From NCBI GenBank assembly GCA_002794775.1, contig NBAY01000074.1, positions 124,001 through 188,000 of the forward strand: a DNA stretch of 64,000 nt, read 5' to 3'. Positions within the stretch are counted from its first letter, which is position 1, and the number at the start of each line of letters is the position of its first letter. A program made the translations under genes and the position numbers. The notes under the pieces are model-generated. The model made no database searches. It saw nothing but the letters and a program-made list of their open reading frames with translations, and was not told where the DNA came from. Below are positions 33,768-46,106 of this stretch, piece after piece. This DNA comes from Porodaedalea pini (Eukaryota > Basidiomycota > Agaricomycetes > Hymenochaetales > Hymenochaetaceae).

Positions 33768-35945
33768 TCAGTTCCTCGACTTGTGAAAACCCAATTCTGG
33801 AGTGCGCCAGAATGCCCAGATACCGGTCGACACCTTGCTCCTATGATTCCGATCTTGGGGATCCATGATGGTTATATGCTGATCACCCGACAAGAAATCC
33901 TTCATTTCACATTTGGTAAGAGTGAAAAACGGTCGCCCCAACAATACTTCGAACAGTGCCACTGAAACCACCTGAACCTGCAACTTTAACTCCACACCCA
34001 CTACCCTGAATCTGGTGTCTTGAATCCTTCCCAACGTCGACGACTTCCCCATGTCTGCTGCTTTGAGCATCATTGCATGATCTGGATCCAAATGAATTCC
34101 TAACTTCTCCCACACATCTTCCCAAATGATACACACCACAGCCCCTTGATTGAGTATGGCTTCTGCTTCGATGGTATCCTTGATCAATACCTTAATTATG
34201 CGGATGGGAAGCACGTCGTGTGCTGCCGGTCTGGACTCCAAGAGTACCAGAGCCAACGACTCTGGTACCGCTTGGTACTCCATGACTTCACTGCCTTCCT
34301 GGTCCGACTTGATGAGATTGATGTTGCCGACCGCATACCACTTCACTGTTGTCAACTCCTTCATCTGCTGCCTCATATCTGAAGACAGAGCAAGGAGCTC
34401 CCATTGTGTCACCATTACTGCTGAGTCTAATGTCCTCGACAATACCTTCTGGACCATTGCCAGATCCTCGATTGGAGCAACATACCAGAACTGTGGCTGG
34501 TTTCCGCCTGAATTTGTCATCAATTTACTTTCCTGGGGAATATTCAGATTTCCTGCCGGCTTCAGTACGCTCAATTTTGCATTCGAGGTCATCAGTGCAT
34601 TTGCTGGGCCGGGTTTTGGTTGTACCGGTATCTCGACTCCATTGAACTTGGCTTTCTTCACCGCCAACGCTCGCTTCTTTGCCTCGTTCAGCAACATCTT
34701 ATACTGTGCCACCTCCAACTCTTCATCCGACACTTCCTCTGCAATTTCTGCCATCATTGCTGGGCCTTCTGACACTTTGGTACCCGTTGCTGTTGATGTC
34801 GCCACCTCTATGAGGTTCACCAAGGCCGTACTGGTCTCCTGATGCAGTGAATCTATCTTCTCCATCAAATTGTTACCCACCACCATGCTCAGTACGAACC
34901 CTCCATTTAGTAGCGTCACCTTTCCATTTGCATCCCTCACACACTTCCCTGCCTGGATATATTCTAGCACCTTCGGGCATGACCTAATGTAGTGGCTCGT
35001 GTCGCCACAGAACGCACACCTGGGACTCCTCTGGGACGTCGTCGCTGGTGGCAGCCTTCGTCCGAGGGACTGCACCTGAACCTGAATGTTCTTGACTGCT
35101 TCCCACACTGTACTGATATCCACTTCCTCCAACTTTACCTTTGACTGACTCGTCGGATCGGGCGCTCGAGTCATCAGTACGTCATCGAAAACCGTACTGG
35201 CCAGGATGTAGTTGGCATGCTTTACCACTAAGTTGATCATATATGGTTTGCCCAGGGATGGGTCGGGCTCCTTCATTTCTAGGTGTTGCTGCAACCCGTC
35301 CTTCAATTTGCCTGTAAAGGCTTGGACAAATGCACGTGCCGCTTCCTCTGCTGAAACGATCGAGTTATGCTCCAAATACTTCGACCTCACCATGAACTCT
35401 CTCTTATACTCTCTGAAATCCTCCCTCGACTGTATACCCTTACTCTTCCAACCCTCGATGAGCCTATTGAGGTCTTCCTGGGTGAAGCGCATGCCAGGCG
35501 CCAACCCCGGGTAAAATGCTATAATCACCTCCTTCGCTTTCATCCAATCACTTGCTCCCATACCGACACCATTGGCGGTATCCCACAGCTCAGCTACGGA
35601 ACTTGAAGTGTAATACTTTGCATACCGGATCTTCGCCACATCATCTAAGTTACAGTTGGTTGTGATATATTTGATGTCCTCGAAGTACCGAGGAAGATCC
35701 AATGGGTTGTGTCCATCAAAGAAGGGAGCATCTCTAGCTCCGCAATGTGGAGGACAGTTTGACACGATTCTAACTGGGGGTACTGGCTGTACCGGCACTA
35801 CTACGGTCGATGCCCGGGGCCGCGTAGCCTGCGTGTTAACTGAATTTGATGGAACTGACGACGTACCAACGGGCGAAGATGTCTGTCCCAGTACGGACAA
35901 ACTAGGATCAGGTAGGACAAGCTGAGCAGTATCATCTGGGTTGTC
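33768..35945 (-). pseudogene. A2 gag (main part) and protease
   Basis: An open minus-strand frame runs without a stop from the D insertion through gag into the protease. The gag core is FFDGHNPLDLPRYFEDIKYI to KEPDPSLGKPYMINLVV. A CCHC knuckle follows (CAFCGDTSHYIRSC), then a linker and a protease-like region ending VALFEVLLGRPFFTLTKCEMKDF. At the expected catalytic site the frame reads ILNQGAVV, with Asn in place of Asp. The N-terminus lies at 48326-48645, cut off by element D; the first 30 codons of the open frame above 35945 come from the D LTR. Confidence 0.8.
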
Positions 35946-36371
35946 TGTTAGGTGGGAGTCTGGGAGATGACTCGGACTGGGCAGGCCTCGGCTGACTGTC
36001 ATCTGGGATGTGCTGTACTCAAGTGGGGACTCGGGACACACTATACTCAGGCTAGGTCATCACAGAGGTAAGAGGATTAATACAAGTCTAAACTAGTACA
36101 AGGAGGATGAGTCTCACCTAGGTCGTCGCAGAGGTAAGAGGAAAAGCAGAACAAGGAGTTCATGCAATTCCTGAGACCTCTTATAGTGGCAACCGTGAGA
36201 CTATATTATCTAAGATTACATAAAGGAACAGAATGGAATGAATGAAGGTTATGTGAAAGGAGTGTGGGAAACGATTGGAAAGATGATTAAATGTAATGAA
36301 AAGGTGTGATTTAAAGGAAAAGAAATGATAAAAAGGAAAAATAAAGGAAAGGGAAAGTTTGAGTCCTGACA
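35946..36371 (-). repeat. 3' LTR of D (426 bp)
   Basis: Plus strand reads TGTTAGGTGG...GTCCTGACA. The purine-rich tract of the element (complement of 36372-36383, a run of C on this strand) abuts it. Relative to the D2 LTR it has an extra segment of roughly 66 bp bounded by two copies of a CCTCTTACCTCTGC-type unit. Confidence 0.85.
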
Positions 36372-37196
36372 TTACCCCCCCTCAAGGTTGGGTGTCCCGA
36401 CCAACCGAGATCACGGTCATCTGGTTCGGTGTCGATGAAGAGTGGACGGAATCATTGGCGAGGAATGTTGAGTCTTCGAGGAGTGCCGGGGTGTTTTTGA
36501 TAGAATTCAGCGATCGCCTCCTTTGCGTTCTCACCAAAGTCCATCTCAGGCTGCCAAGTTGGTTCGTTGTATCTGACCCACTTGACGAGGTATTGCAGTT
36601 TTCCTCGATGCAGACGTGAGTTGATGACCTCCTCGACCTCATATTCCTCCTCATTGTCGACAATCTCTGGCGGTGGCAGTGGCTGCTGCTTCTGGCCTTC
36701 GAAGGATGGTTCAATAGCAGGCTTCAGTAGAGTTTCATTGAAGACAGGGTGGACCTTTTTCCATCACTTTGGGAGCTTGAGCTTGTACGCACTTGCTCCC
36801 ACCTTGTCGACAATGTCAAAGGGACCGTACCACTTGTCCGCAAGCTTCTTTGTTGGCAAATCCATGCTGATGTTTCACCCATTGAGGAAGACCTTGTCTC
36901 CCACCTTGTACTCCACTGATGTTCCTGCTGTCCGGTCATGGTAGCGTTTCATGTCCTCAGCTGCCTTGACTAGGTTGTCTTTCGCGACGCGATGAGTCTC
37001 TTTGATGTGCTTCGCAAATTCTTCTGCCAACATGTTGGCAGAGGAGGTTCGCATTGTGTCAAAGCTTAGAGGGTGATGTCCTGTATTTGCATAGAAGGGG
37101 GACATCTTTGTCGCTGAGTGTTTGTGGTTGTTGTATGCAAACTCTGCGAGGGGAAGCCAGTCCTTCCAGTCCGATTGCTGATGGTTAACGAAGAGC
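36372..37196 (-). pseudogene. D integrase C-terminus and chromodomain
   Basis: Minus-strand translation: LRLFVNHQQSDWKDWLPLAE, YANTGHHPLSFDTMR, DMKRYHDRTAGTSVEYKVGD, then a GATKVGAS-like linker and a chromodomain in broken frames (YLVKWVRYNEPTWQPEMD-like). Continues the reading from 43341 across D2. Confidence 0.75.
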
Positions 37197-37201
37197 CTAA
37201 G

Positions 37202-37560
37202 TGTCAGAACTCGAACTTTCACCCTTTCTTTATTTCCCCTTTCCCTTTTCCTTTTCTTTTAACCACTCCTTCTTATTATCTTTAATCATCTTTCCAATCA
37301 CTTCCCACACTCCCTTCACATGACCTTCATTCGTTCCATGCCCGCTCGTTATGTAATGTTAGGTAATATAGTCTCATGGTCATTGCTATATAAGGTCTCA
37401 GGAATCACATGAACTCCTTGTTCTGCTTTTCCTCTTACCTCCGCGACGACCTAGCCTGAGTAAAGCGTGTCCCGAGTCCCTGCTCGAGTATAGCACGCCC
37501 CAGACGACAGTCAGCAGAGGCCTGCCAAGTCCGAGTCGTCTCCCGGACTCCTGCCTAACA
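37202..37560 (+). repeat. 5' LTR of D2 (359 bp)
   Basis: TGTCAGAACTCG...CTGCCTAACA. TATA box near 37387, then GTTCTGCTTTT at 37420-37430, the predicted RNA 5' end that pairs with the PBS at 37562-37572. Confidence 0.9.
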
Positions 37561-37959
37561 TAAAAGCAGAACCCCACCCAGGCTCATCCCCAGCGTACGT
37601 CGTCGCTGTCGACTCGCCTTCACTCGGTCTAGAGGAGTGCTCCCCTCAAAGGACCTGACGTGTAAACCCCCTAAACGACAACCCTCAACCCTGCCCGGAC
37701 GTTTTCGGATGTTCGTGTATTACATAATCACTCCAACTGACCTTTTCTGACCCTGGCTCTCCGGATTAGCCTCTGGTGGAGCACGCACCTGACGTGGACG
37801 TGGGTGATCAGATGAGTACAAACCTCGACGACAATCTCATTTGTGATCTCGCTCGGCTCCTACCGCCTTGTCATCAACTTCGCCGACGAACCCATTCAAC
37901 GTTGGCGTAACCCTGTATCGAACTCGCAACCCATCCCTGTTCCCCCTCCGGTCTAGTCA

Positions 37960-39362
37960 AAATATATCTCACAGAGGAACAACAGCAGGCGCTACCCTCA
38001 TTGTCGCGGTTTGACCCGGACTGCGCTTCGTACATCGTAACCGACAGCGAGAACGTCACCCACGACCTCTGGTGGAGTGACATCAGACACGCTTGGTACT
38101 TGACTAATGAGCAAGCTCAGCAAGTTCGGTGGGCACCTAGAACTCAATGTGCGCCATTATCACCGACGGTCTCAACATCGTCGGTCATCCTCCCAAGTGA
38201 ACCAGGAGGTTATCGTACGCCCCATAGAGACTCATCACCGCTGACACCTCCCGAACACCTGTCCCACACGCCCGCACCGACAATGTTGACGTCTACAGGT
38301 TTCACTCAACAACAACAACGAGAGCTTGCGGCATTAATTGCTGTGGCCTTCACTCAACAAGCGGCGAATGCCCCTGCTACGCAAACCTCGAATGCTCCGC
38401 CCCCCAACATTGATGTCGCCCGGCCACGCGAATTCGCTGGCAGTGACGATTACCTCAACTTCAAGCGTGAAGTTCTACTCTTCGTATCGGCGAACCCTAC
38501 GAGGTACCCCTTGTCGTCGAGCAAGATCTACATCGCGCTCTCCTATCTCAAGGGTGGCAACACGTCGATGTGGGTGCAGAATTACGTTCAGGAGTTCACG
38601 ATGAATGGCGTTGTGAGCTTCACGGATAGCTGGACAAGGTTCCAGGAACGACTGGATGCATCCTTCGACGACCCGAACAGAAAGGAGAAGGCATTGAAGA
38701 AGTTCCGAGAAAAGATCCAGAAGGACCTCTCTGCCGATGAGTTCTTCCAAGACCTCGACGTAATCATCAAAGCAGTGGAGCTAACAGACGATGGTGTCAT
38801 CTGCGATCGCCTAAAGTGCGCAATGAACATCGAGGTAGTCCGTGGAGTGCTAAGGTTGACGCCGGTCCCAACGAAGTACAAAGACTGGAAAAAGAAGGCC
38901 GTCGAAATCGATCGTGGCAAACAGCAGATCCACACCATCCAACGAGGCCATGCACTACCCCCCACGCGCCCACAGCAACAGCAGGCGCTGCCCATCCGTC
39001 GTCCGTTTGCAGCCCCCCACGTCAACAAGCGCGATGCGACTGACGTCACCTTTGGAGGTGCTGGTCAGCCAATGGACGTCTCGATGAACGAGGCGCAACG
39101 ACGACGCGCATGCTGGATTTGCGGCAGGCTGGACCACTTTAAGAGCAAGTGCCCACAGGGGAAGCTGATCATCCAGCGCATGCTGGAACTGATGGCGCCA
39201 GGTGAATGTCGTATCCTCGCCGACAAGCTCAGCGCAATGAAGGAATCGGCATTCGAGGAAGTCATAGACACTCGAAGGTCGACTGTGGAGGACTATGTGG
39301 AGGAAGAAGACAACGACGAAGAGGTCGTCGACTCGCAGGGTTTTGCAAAGGGTCAGGCGTAG
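37960..39362 (+). CDS. Gag of D2
   Basis: An open frame with no clear ATG at its start runs to the TAG at 39360. The N-terminal part (FDPDCASYIVTDSENVTHDL) is followed by a Pro/Ser/Gln-rich linker. The gag core comes next (RPREFAGSDDYLNFKREVLL, MWVQNYVQEF, RLDASFDDPNRKEKALKKF, LSADEFFQDLDVI), then a CCHC knuckle CWICGRLDHFKSKC and an acidic tail. About 460 aa. The heptamer GGGTTTT in phase for -1 slippage lies at about 39338-39344, 16-22 nt before the stop. The true start is uncertain. Confidence 0.8.
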
Positions 39363-42300
39363 TCATCGGGGCGACTGACCGAGAAGAACAAGGGACTTCG
39401 AATCCGGATTCGCTAAAATATAACTGACCGTCTGTACAATATGTAGATGCAAACGACGTCGATAGTTTTTCCAATTACAAAGTCCCCACCAGTGTGGACA
39501 AAAATGAGCTGTTCATGAGAGGAACTGGCGGAAGCCAGCTGGACCTTCTCCTGAATGTCGGACAAAGCGTAGCGGGCGAAGTGAGGGAGGTGGACGTGCA
39601 CGCCCTTGTGGACTCAGGGTGTACAGGATCGTGCATCGATGTGAGGTTCATCGAACGGTATGGGTTGGAGACGAAATGTTACATCCGACCCCTCGCAGTA
39701 CTCAACGCCGACGGCACGCACAACAAGGCTGGGTTGATCGAAGAATACGTCGAAGTCGAGCTCATGATCAGCCACCACAAGGAAAGGATTGTCCTTGCGG
39801 TAACGTCCCTAGCGTCGTCAAACATATTCCTGGGGTATGACTGGCTTTGACGTCATAACCCTGAGGTCGACTGGAAAACGGGTTCGATTGAATTCACTCG
39901 CTGTCCAGAGGAATGTGCGATCGAGAGGGAGCCGGTGGAGGACCTAGGCAGGGTGAAGGAGGTGGTGGAACAGATGAGGAGGGTGAGTGAGATGCGAATG
40001 GACAAGGCGTCCTGGCCCATGTACCTCAACGACTACGCCGACGTTTTCAGCGAAAAAGGCTTCGAGAAGCTGCCAGGACACCGACCCTGGGATCATGTCA
40101 TCGACTTGAAGCCCGACTTCAAACCGAGCGACTGTAAGATCTACCCGCTCACGCCAACGGAGCAACAGTCACTCAAGGACTTCCTCGATGAAAACTTGAA
40201 GTCTGGTCGCATCTGACGATCGATATTGCCCATGGCATCACCTTTCTTCTTCATTAAGAAAGCCGACAAATCGCTACACCCGATCCAGGATTACCGTAAG
40301 CTCAATGATGGTATGATCAAGAACAAGTATCCCCTCCCTCTCATCGACGAACTCGTCGACAAGGTCAAGAAAGCGAAGTACATCACTAAGCTTGACCTTC
40401 ACTGGGGGTACTACAATATCCGGATCCACGAGGGTGACGAATGGAAAGCAGCATTTCACATGAACATGGGCCTCTTCGAACCAATGGTCATGTTCTTTGG
40501 CCTTTGCAATGCGCCGGCCACGTTCCAGGCTTTTGTCAACCACATCTTCAAGGACCTGATCTACGCTAACCTGATCATCGTATACCTCAACGACATCCTA
40601 ATCCTCTCAGAAACCATCGAGGAGCATATCGACACATCGAGGCGCGTACTCCAGATCCTCTGAGAAAACGGCCTGTACCTGAAGCCAGAAAAGTGCGAAT
40701 TCGATGCCAAAGTCATCAAGTACCTCGGTCACATCATTGGCAACAGCGAGATCAGGGCTGACCCAGCGAAGACAGACACGATTGTGAACTGGCCTGTCCC
40801 ACGAAACCTCAAGGAGCTGCAACAGTTCCTCAGCATGGGAAACTGGCTGAGACGGTTTATTAAGGACTACAGCAAGGTGGTCTGACCGTTGACATCGTTA
40901 ACAGGCAAGAAGGACTGGGTATGGGAGACCGAACAGCAGGAAGCGTTCGAGGAGCTGAGACGACGTCTCTGCTCACCTCCAGTCCTAGCCATTGCCAACG
41001 ATGAAGGCCCTTTCCACGTGGAGGCGGACTCGTCAAACTTTGCACTCGGCGGCGTGTTGTTGCAGAAGCAGGAAGGAAAGTGGAGGGTGATCGCCTACAG
41101 ATCAGAGGCACTCGAACCAGTGGAACGAAACTACGAGATCTACGACAAGGAGATGCTCACAATCGTTTCAGCACTCAAGGAGTGGCAGCAGTACCTCCTT
41201 GGCGCTCGCCACAAGATCAAAATCTGGTCCAACCACGCCAACCTCACCTACTTCAGGTCAGCACAAAAGCTGAGCTATCGTCAAGCTCGCTGGTGAACCG
41301 AACTCGAAGAATTCGACTTCCACCTTGAACACAAGTCGGGGAAGACGATGGGCAAGGCCGACTTGCTGTCATGCATGGCGGGCTATGACCAGGGCAAGGA
41401 TGACAACGACGGCATCGTGTTCATCAAGGACAAGTGGCTGAACCATGGAGTAGTGCGAACATCGCGTGATGAGATGGTGGAACGAGTGGGTGAAGCACAG
41501 AGGGCGCAGGACGAGTCGGAGAGGCTGACGAACATGACGGAAGTCGACGGGTTGTGGCGGATGAAAGGCAAGATATACATTCCGTCGATGATGAAGGAGG
41601 CCATGTTACGAGAGTGCCACGACTTGGTACTGGCCGGTCATCCGGGAGCATCGAAGACAGTAGAGCTCATCCGTCGCGATTTCTGGTGGGCGTCGATGTT
41701 CTCCGACGTCCGAGCGTACGTCCAAGGATGCGACCGCTGTCAATGGACGAAAGCCTTAAGAACGTCGAGGTCGAGGCCGCTTCATCCAAACGCAGTCCCT
41801 GAAGGTCCTTGGGAAATCGTCACGGTCGACCTAATCGGAGAGCTCCTGGACTCTAAGGGACACAACGCGATCTGTGTCTTTGTGGACAGGTTCTCAAAGC
41901 AGATGCATGCAATCCTGACGACAACGAAATTGTCAGCAGAAGGTATGGCTCAGTTATACCGCGACCACGTCTTCCGTCTCCATGGCCTACCAAAGAAGAT
42001 CATCCACGACCAAGGCACGCAGTTCGATGCGTCGATGATGAAGGAGCTGTACAATCTCCTGCACATTGAAGGCAACCCATCAACCGCGTACCACCCACAA
42101 ACGGATGGTCAGATGGAACGTGTCAACCAAGAGCTCAAACAGTATCTCCGACTCTTCATTGACCATCGGCAATCAGACTGGAAAGACTGGCTCCCTCTCG
42201 CAGAGTTCGCTTACAATAACCATGAACACTTGGCGATGAAAATGTCACCCTTCTACGCGAACACCGGATGTCACGCTAAGAGCTTCGACACCGTACGAAC

Positions 42301-42976
42301 TTCCTCTGCCAACATGTTGGTGGAAGAATTCGCGAAGCACATCAAGGAGACTCATCATGTAGCAAAGGACAATCTGGTCAAGGCAGCAGAGGACATGAAG
42401 CGCTACCACGACTGGACAGCAGGGGCTCCGGTGGAGTACAAGGCTGGAGACAAGATTTTCCTCGATGGGCGAAACATCAGCACAGACTCGCCAACGAAGA
42501 AGCTAGCGGACAAGTGGTATGGTCCCTTCGAGATCGTCGACAAGGTGGGAGCGAGCGCATACAAGCTCAAGCTCCCAAAGCGATGGAAAAAGGTCCACCC
42601 GGTCTTCAATGAGGCCCTGCTGAAACCCGCAGTTGAACCGTCCTTTGAAAGTCAGAAACAACAGCCACCGCCGCCACCTGACATCGTCGACAATGAAGAA
42701 GAGTACGAGATCGAGGAAGTCCTAGACTCGTGCCTGCACCGAGGGAAGCTACAATACCTCATCAAGTGGGTTGGCTACAATGAACCGACATGGCAGCCCG
42801 AGATGGACTTTGGCGAGAACGCGAAGGAGGCGATCGCTGAATTCTATCAAAAACACCCCGGCGCCCCTCGAAAACTCGAAATTCCTCACCAACGACTTCG
42901 CCCACGCTTCATCGACACCAAGCCAGACGACCGCGATCTTGGTTGGTCGGGATGCCCAACCTTGAGGGGGGGGTAA
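39363..42976 (+). pseudogene. Pol of D2 with in-frame TGA stops
   Basis: The -1 frame relative to gag. Protease HALVDSGCTGSCI, RT with LNDILI at the catalytic turn (Asn for the first Asp of YMDD), RNase H VEADSSNFALGGV, integrase HHCC and core (VDLIGELLDSK, IHDQGTQFDAS, TDGQMERVNQE), and a chromodomain (YEIEEVLDSCLHRGKLQYLI, KWVGYNEPTWQPE). Stops are TGA at about 39415, 39848, 40214, 40661, 40883 and 41294. Most fit CGA to TGA change. From 41348 to 42976 the frame is open. It cannot make a full polyprotein without readthrough. Confidence 0.85.
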
Positions 42977-43335
42977 TGTCAGAACTTGAACTTTCACCCT
43001 TTCTTTATTTCCCCTTTCCCTTTTCCTTTTCTTTTAACCGCTCCTTCTTATTATCTTTAATCATCTTTCCAATCACTTCCCACACTCCCTTCACATGACC
43101 TTCATTCGTTCCATGCCCGCTCGTTATGTAATGTTAGGTAATATAGTCTCATGGTCATTGCTATATAAGGTCTCAGGAATCACATGAACTCCTTGTTCTG
43201 CTTTTCCTCTTACCTCCGCGACGACCTAGCCTGAGTAAAGCATGTCCCGAGTCCCCGCTCGAGTATAGCATGCCCCAGACGACAGTCAGCAGAGGCCTGC
43301 CAAGTCCGAGTCGTCTCCCGGACTCCCGCCTAACA
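42977..43335 (+). repeat. 3' LTR of D2 (359 bp)
   Basis: TGTCAGAACTTG...CCCGCCTAACA, preceded by a polypurine tract (TTGAGGGGGGGG). Same length as the 5' LTR, about six transitions apart. Confidence 0.9.
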
Positions 43336-43340
43336 CTAAG

Positions 43341-46098
43341 GTACTGTTTGAGCTCTTGGTTAATGCGTTCCATCTGTCCATCCATCTGTGGGTGATATGC
43401 TGTTGATGGGTTGCCTTCGATGTGCAGGAGTTTGCATAGCTCCTTCATCATCGACGCGTTGAACTGCATGCCATGGTCATGGATAATCTTCTTCGGTAGG
43501 CCGTGGAGGCGGAAGACGTGGTTGCAGTACAACTGAGCCATGCCTTCCACTGATAGCTTTGTCATCATTAGGATCACATGCATCTGCTTCGAGAATCTAT
43601 CCATGAAGACGCAGATCGCATTATGTCCTTTCGAGTCTGGGAGTTCTCCGATGAGATCGACTGTAACAATTTCCCAAGGACCCTCAGGGACTGCGTTCGG
43701 GTGGAGTGGCCTTGACCTTGACGCCCTCAGAGCCTTTGTTCGCTGACAGCGATCACACCCTTGGACATATGCTCGGACATCAGAGAACATTGTCGTCCAC
43801 CAGAAGTCTCGATGGACAAGCTCCACCATTTTCGATGCTCCTGGGTGTCCAGCCAGTACCAAGTCGTGACACTCTCGCAACACAGATTCCTTTATCGTTG
43901 ATGGGATGTATATCTTGCCTTTCATCCGCCATAGACCATCGACTTCTGTCATCCCCGTCGGCCTCTCCGACTCATGCTGCGCCCTCTGTGCCTCACCCAC
44001 TTGTTCCAACACCTCATCGTGTGATGTCCTCACCACCCCACAGTTCAGCCACTTCTCCTTGATGAAAATGACTCCATCATTGTCATCCTTGCCCTCATCA
44101 TAGCCTGCCTTGCGCAACAGTAGGTCTGCCTTGCCCATCATCTTCCCCGACTTGTGCTCAAGGTGGAAGTTGAATTCCTCGAGCTCTGTCTGCCAGCAAG
44201 CTTGACGATAGCTCAGTTTTTGTGCTGACCTAAAGTAGGTGAGGTTGGCATGGTCAGACCAGATCTCAATCTTGTGATGGGTGCTGAGAAGGTACTGTCT
44301 CCACTCCTTGAGTGCCAAAATGATTGCAAGCATCTCCTTGTCGTAGATCTCGTAGTTTCATTCCACTGGCAGGAGTGCTTCTGACCTGTAGGCGACCACC
44401 CTCCACTTGCCTTCCTGCTTCTGCAACAACACACCTCCAAGTGCAAAGTTTGATGAGTCCGCTTCAATGCAGAAAGGGCCCTCATCGTTCACGATGGCCA
44501 GGACTGGAGGTGAGCAGAGACGTCATCTCAACTCCTCGAACGCCTCCTGCTGTTTGGTCTCCCATACCCAGTCCTTCTTGCCTGTCAGCAATGTCAGTGG
44601 ATGGACTACCTTGCTGTAGTCCTTGATGAACTATCACAGCCAGTTGCCCATGCTGAGGAATTGTTGCAGCTGTTTGAGGTTTCATGGGACTGGCCAGTCT
44701 GTGATCGCTTCTGTCTTTGCCGGGTCAGCCCTGATCTCACCATTACCAATGATGTGGCCGAGGTACTTCACAACCTTGGCGTCGAACTCACACTTCTCCG
44801 GTTTCAGGTACAGGCCATTCTCTCGCAAGATCTGAAGGACACGTCTCGACGTCTCGATATGTTCCTCGAGAGTTTGTGAGAGAATCAGTATGTCGTCAAG
44901 GTAGACAATGATCAAGTTATCATAGATCAATCCCTTGAAGATGTGGTTGACAAAAGTCTGGAACATTGCTGGTGTGTTGCAAAGACCAAAGAACATGACT
45001 GTTGGTTCAAAGAGACCCATGTTTGTGTGAAATGCTGCCTTCCACTCATCACCTTCATGGATCCGGATGTTGTAGTATCCCCAGTGAAGGTCAAGCTTGG
45101 TGATGAACTTCGCCTTCTTGACCTTGTCAACAAGTTCGTCAATGAGGGGAAGAGGGTACTTGTTCTTGATCGTCCCCTCATTAAGCTTCCAGTAGTCCTG
45201 AATTGGGCGTAGAGACTTGTCAGCCTTCTTGATGAAGAAGAAGGGTGATGCCATCAGCAAAATCGACTTTTGTATGCAACCTGACTTCAGGTTTTCCTCA
45301 AGGAAATCCTTCAGCAACTCCTGTTCTGTTGGTGTCAGTGGATAGATCTTGCAGTTGCTAGGCTTGAAATCGGGTTTCAAGTCGATGATGTGATCCCAGG
45401 GGTGATGTTCCAGTAGCTTTTCAAAGCCTTTCTCGCTGAAGACATCGGCAAAGTCATTGAGGTATGCGGGCCAGGACGCCTTGTCCATTTGCACCTCTCT
45501 CACCCTCATCATCTCTTCCACAACCTCCTTCTTGATCACACATTCCTCTGGACAGCGGGTGAATTCAATCAAACCCGTCTTCCAGTCGACTTCTGGGTTG
45601 TGGCGTCAAAGCCAGTCATAGCCCAGGAAGATGTTTGACGACGCCAGGGATGTCACCGCAAGGACGATCCTTTCCTTGTGATGTCCAATCATTAGCTCGA
45701 TGTCGACATATCTCTCGATCAGACCAGCCTCATTGGGTGTGCTGTCCGCATTGAGCACTGCGAGGGGTCTGATGTAGCACTTGGTTTCCAACCCATAGCG
45801 CTTGATTAACTTCACATCAATGCATGATCCTGTACACCCCAAATCCACGAGGGCATGCACGTCCACCTCCCTTATCTCACCCTCCATGTTACATCCGACG
45901 TTCAGGAGGAGGTCCAGCTGGCATCCGCCAGTTCCCCTCACAAACAGTTGCTCGTACTCGCTATTCTCGTTCACACCGATGGGGACTTCGTAATTGGGAA
46001 AACCACTGACATTGTTTGCTTCTACATATTGTACAGACGGTTGGTTATATTTTAGCAGATCCGGATTTGAAGTCCCTTGTTCTTCTCGGTCAGTCACC
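43341..46098 (-). pseudogene. Pol of D, protease to integrase
   Basis: Minus-strand frames show protease HALVDLGCTGSCID (DLG instead of DSG), RT with YLDDILIL, RNase H and integrase with CDRCQRTKALR, VDLIGELPDSKGHN and IHDHGMQFNAS. Stops by TGA occur after DWL (45606), after DWPVP (44680), near 44636, 44525 and 44358. At the last two D2 has CGA. The reading ends at the D2 insertion in INQELKQYL. Confidence 0.85.
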
Positions 46099-46106
46099 CC
46101 GATGGC

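Larger units (their letters stand above)
37202..43335 (+). mobile_element. Chromovirus D2, nested in D (6134 bp)
   Basis: Complete but damaged: 5' LTR 37202-37560, PBS 37562-37572, gag to 39362, pol 39363-42976 and 3' LTR 42977-43335, with a perfect CTAAG duplication (37197-37201, 43336-43340). The two 359-bp LTRs differ at about six sites, each a C/T or G/A change at a CpG. The pol frame carries six TGA stops by my reading. Confidence 0.92.
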
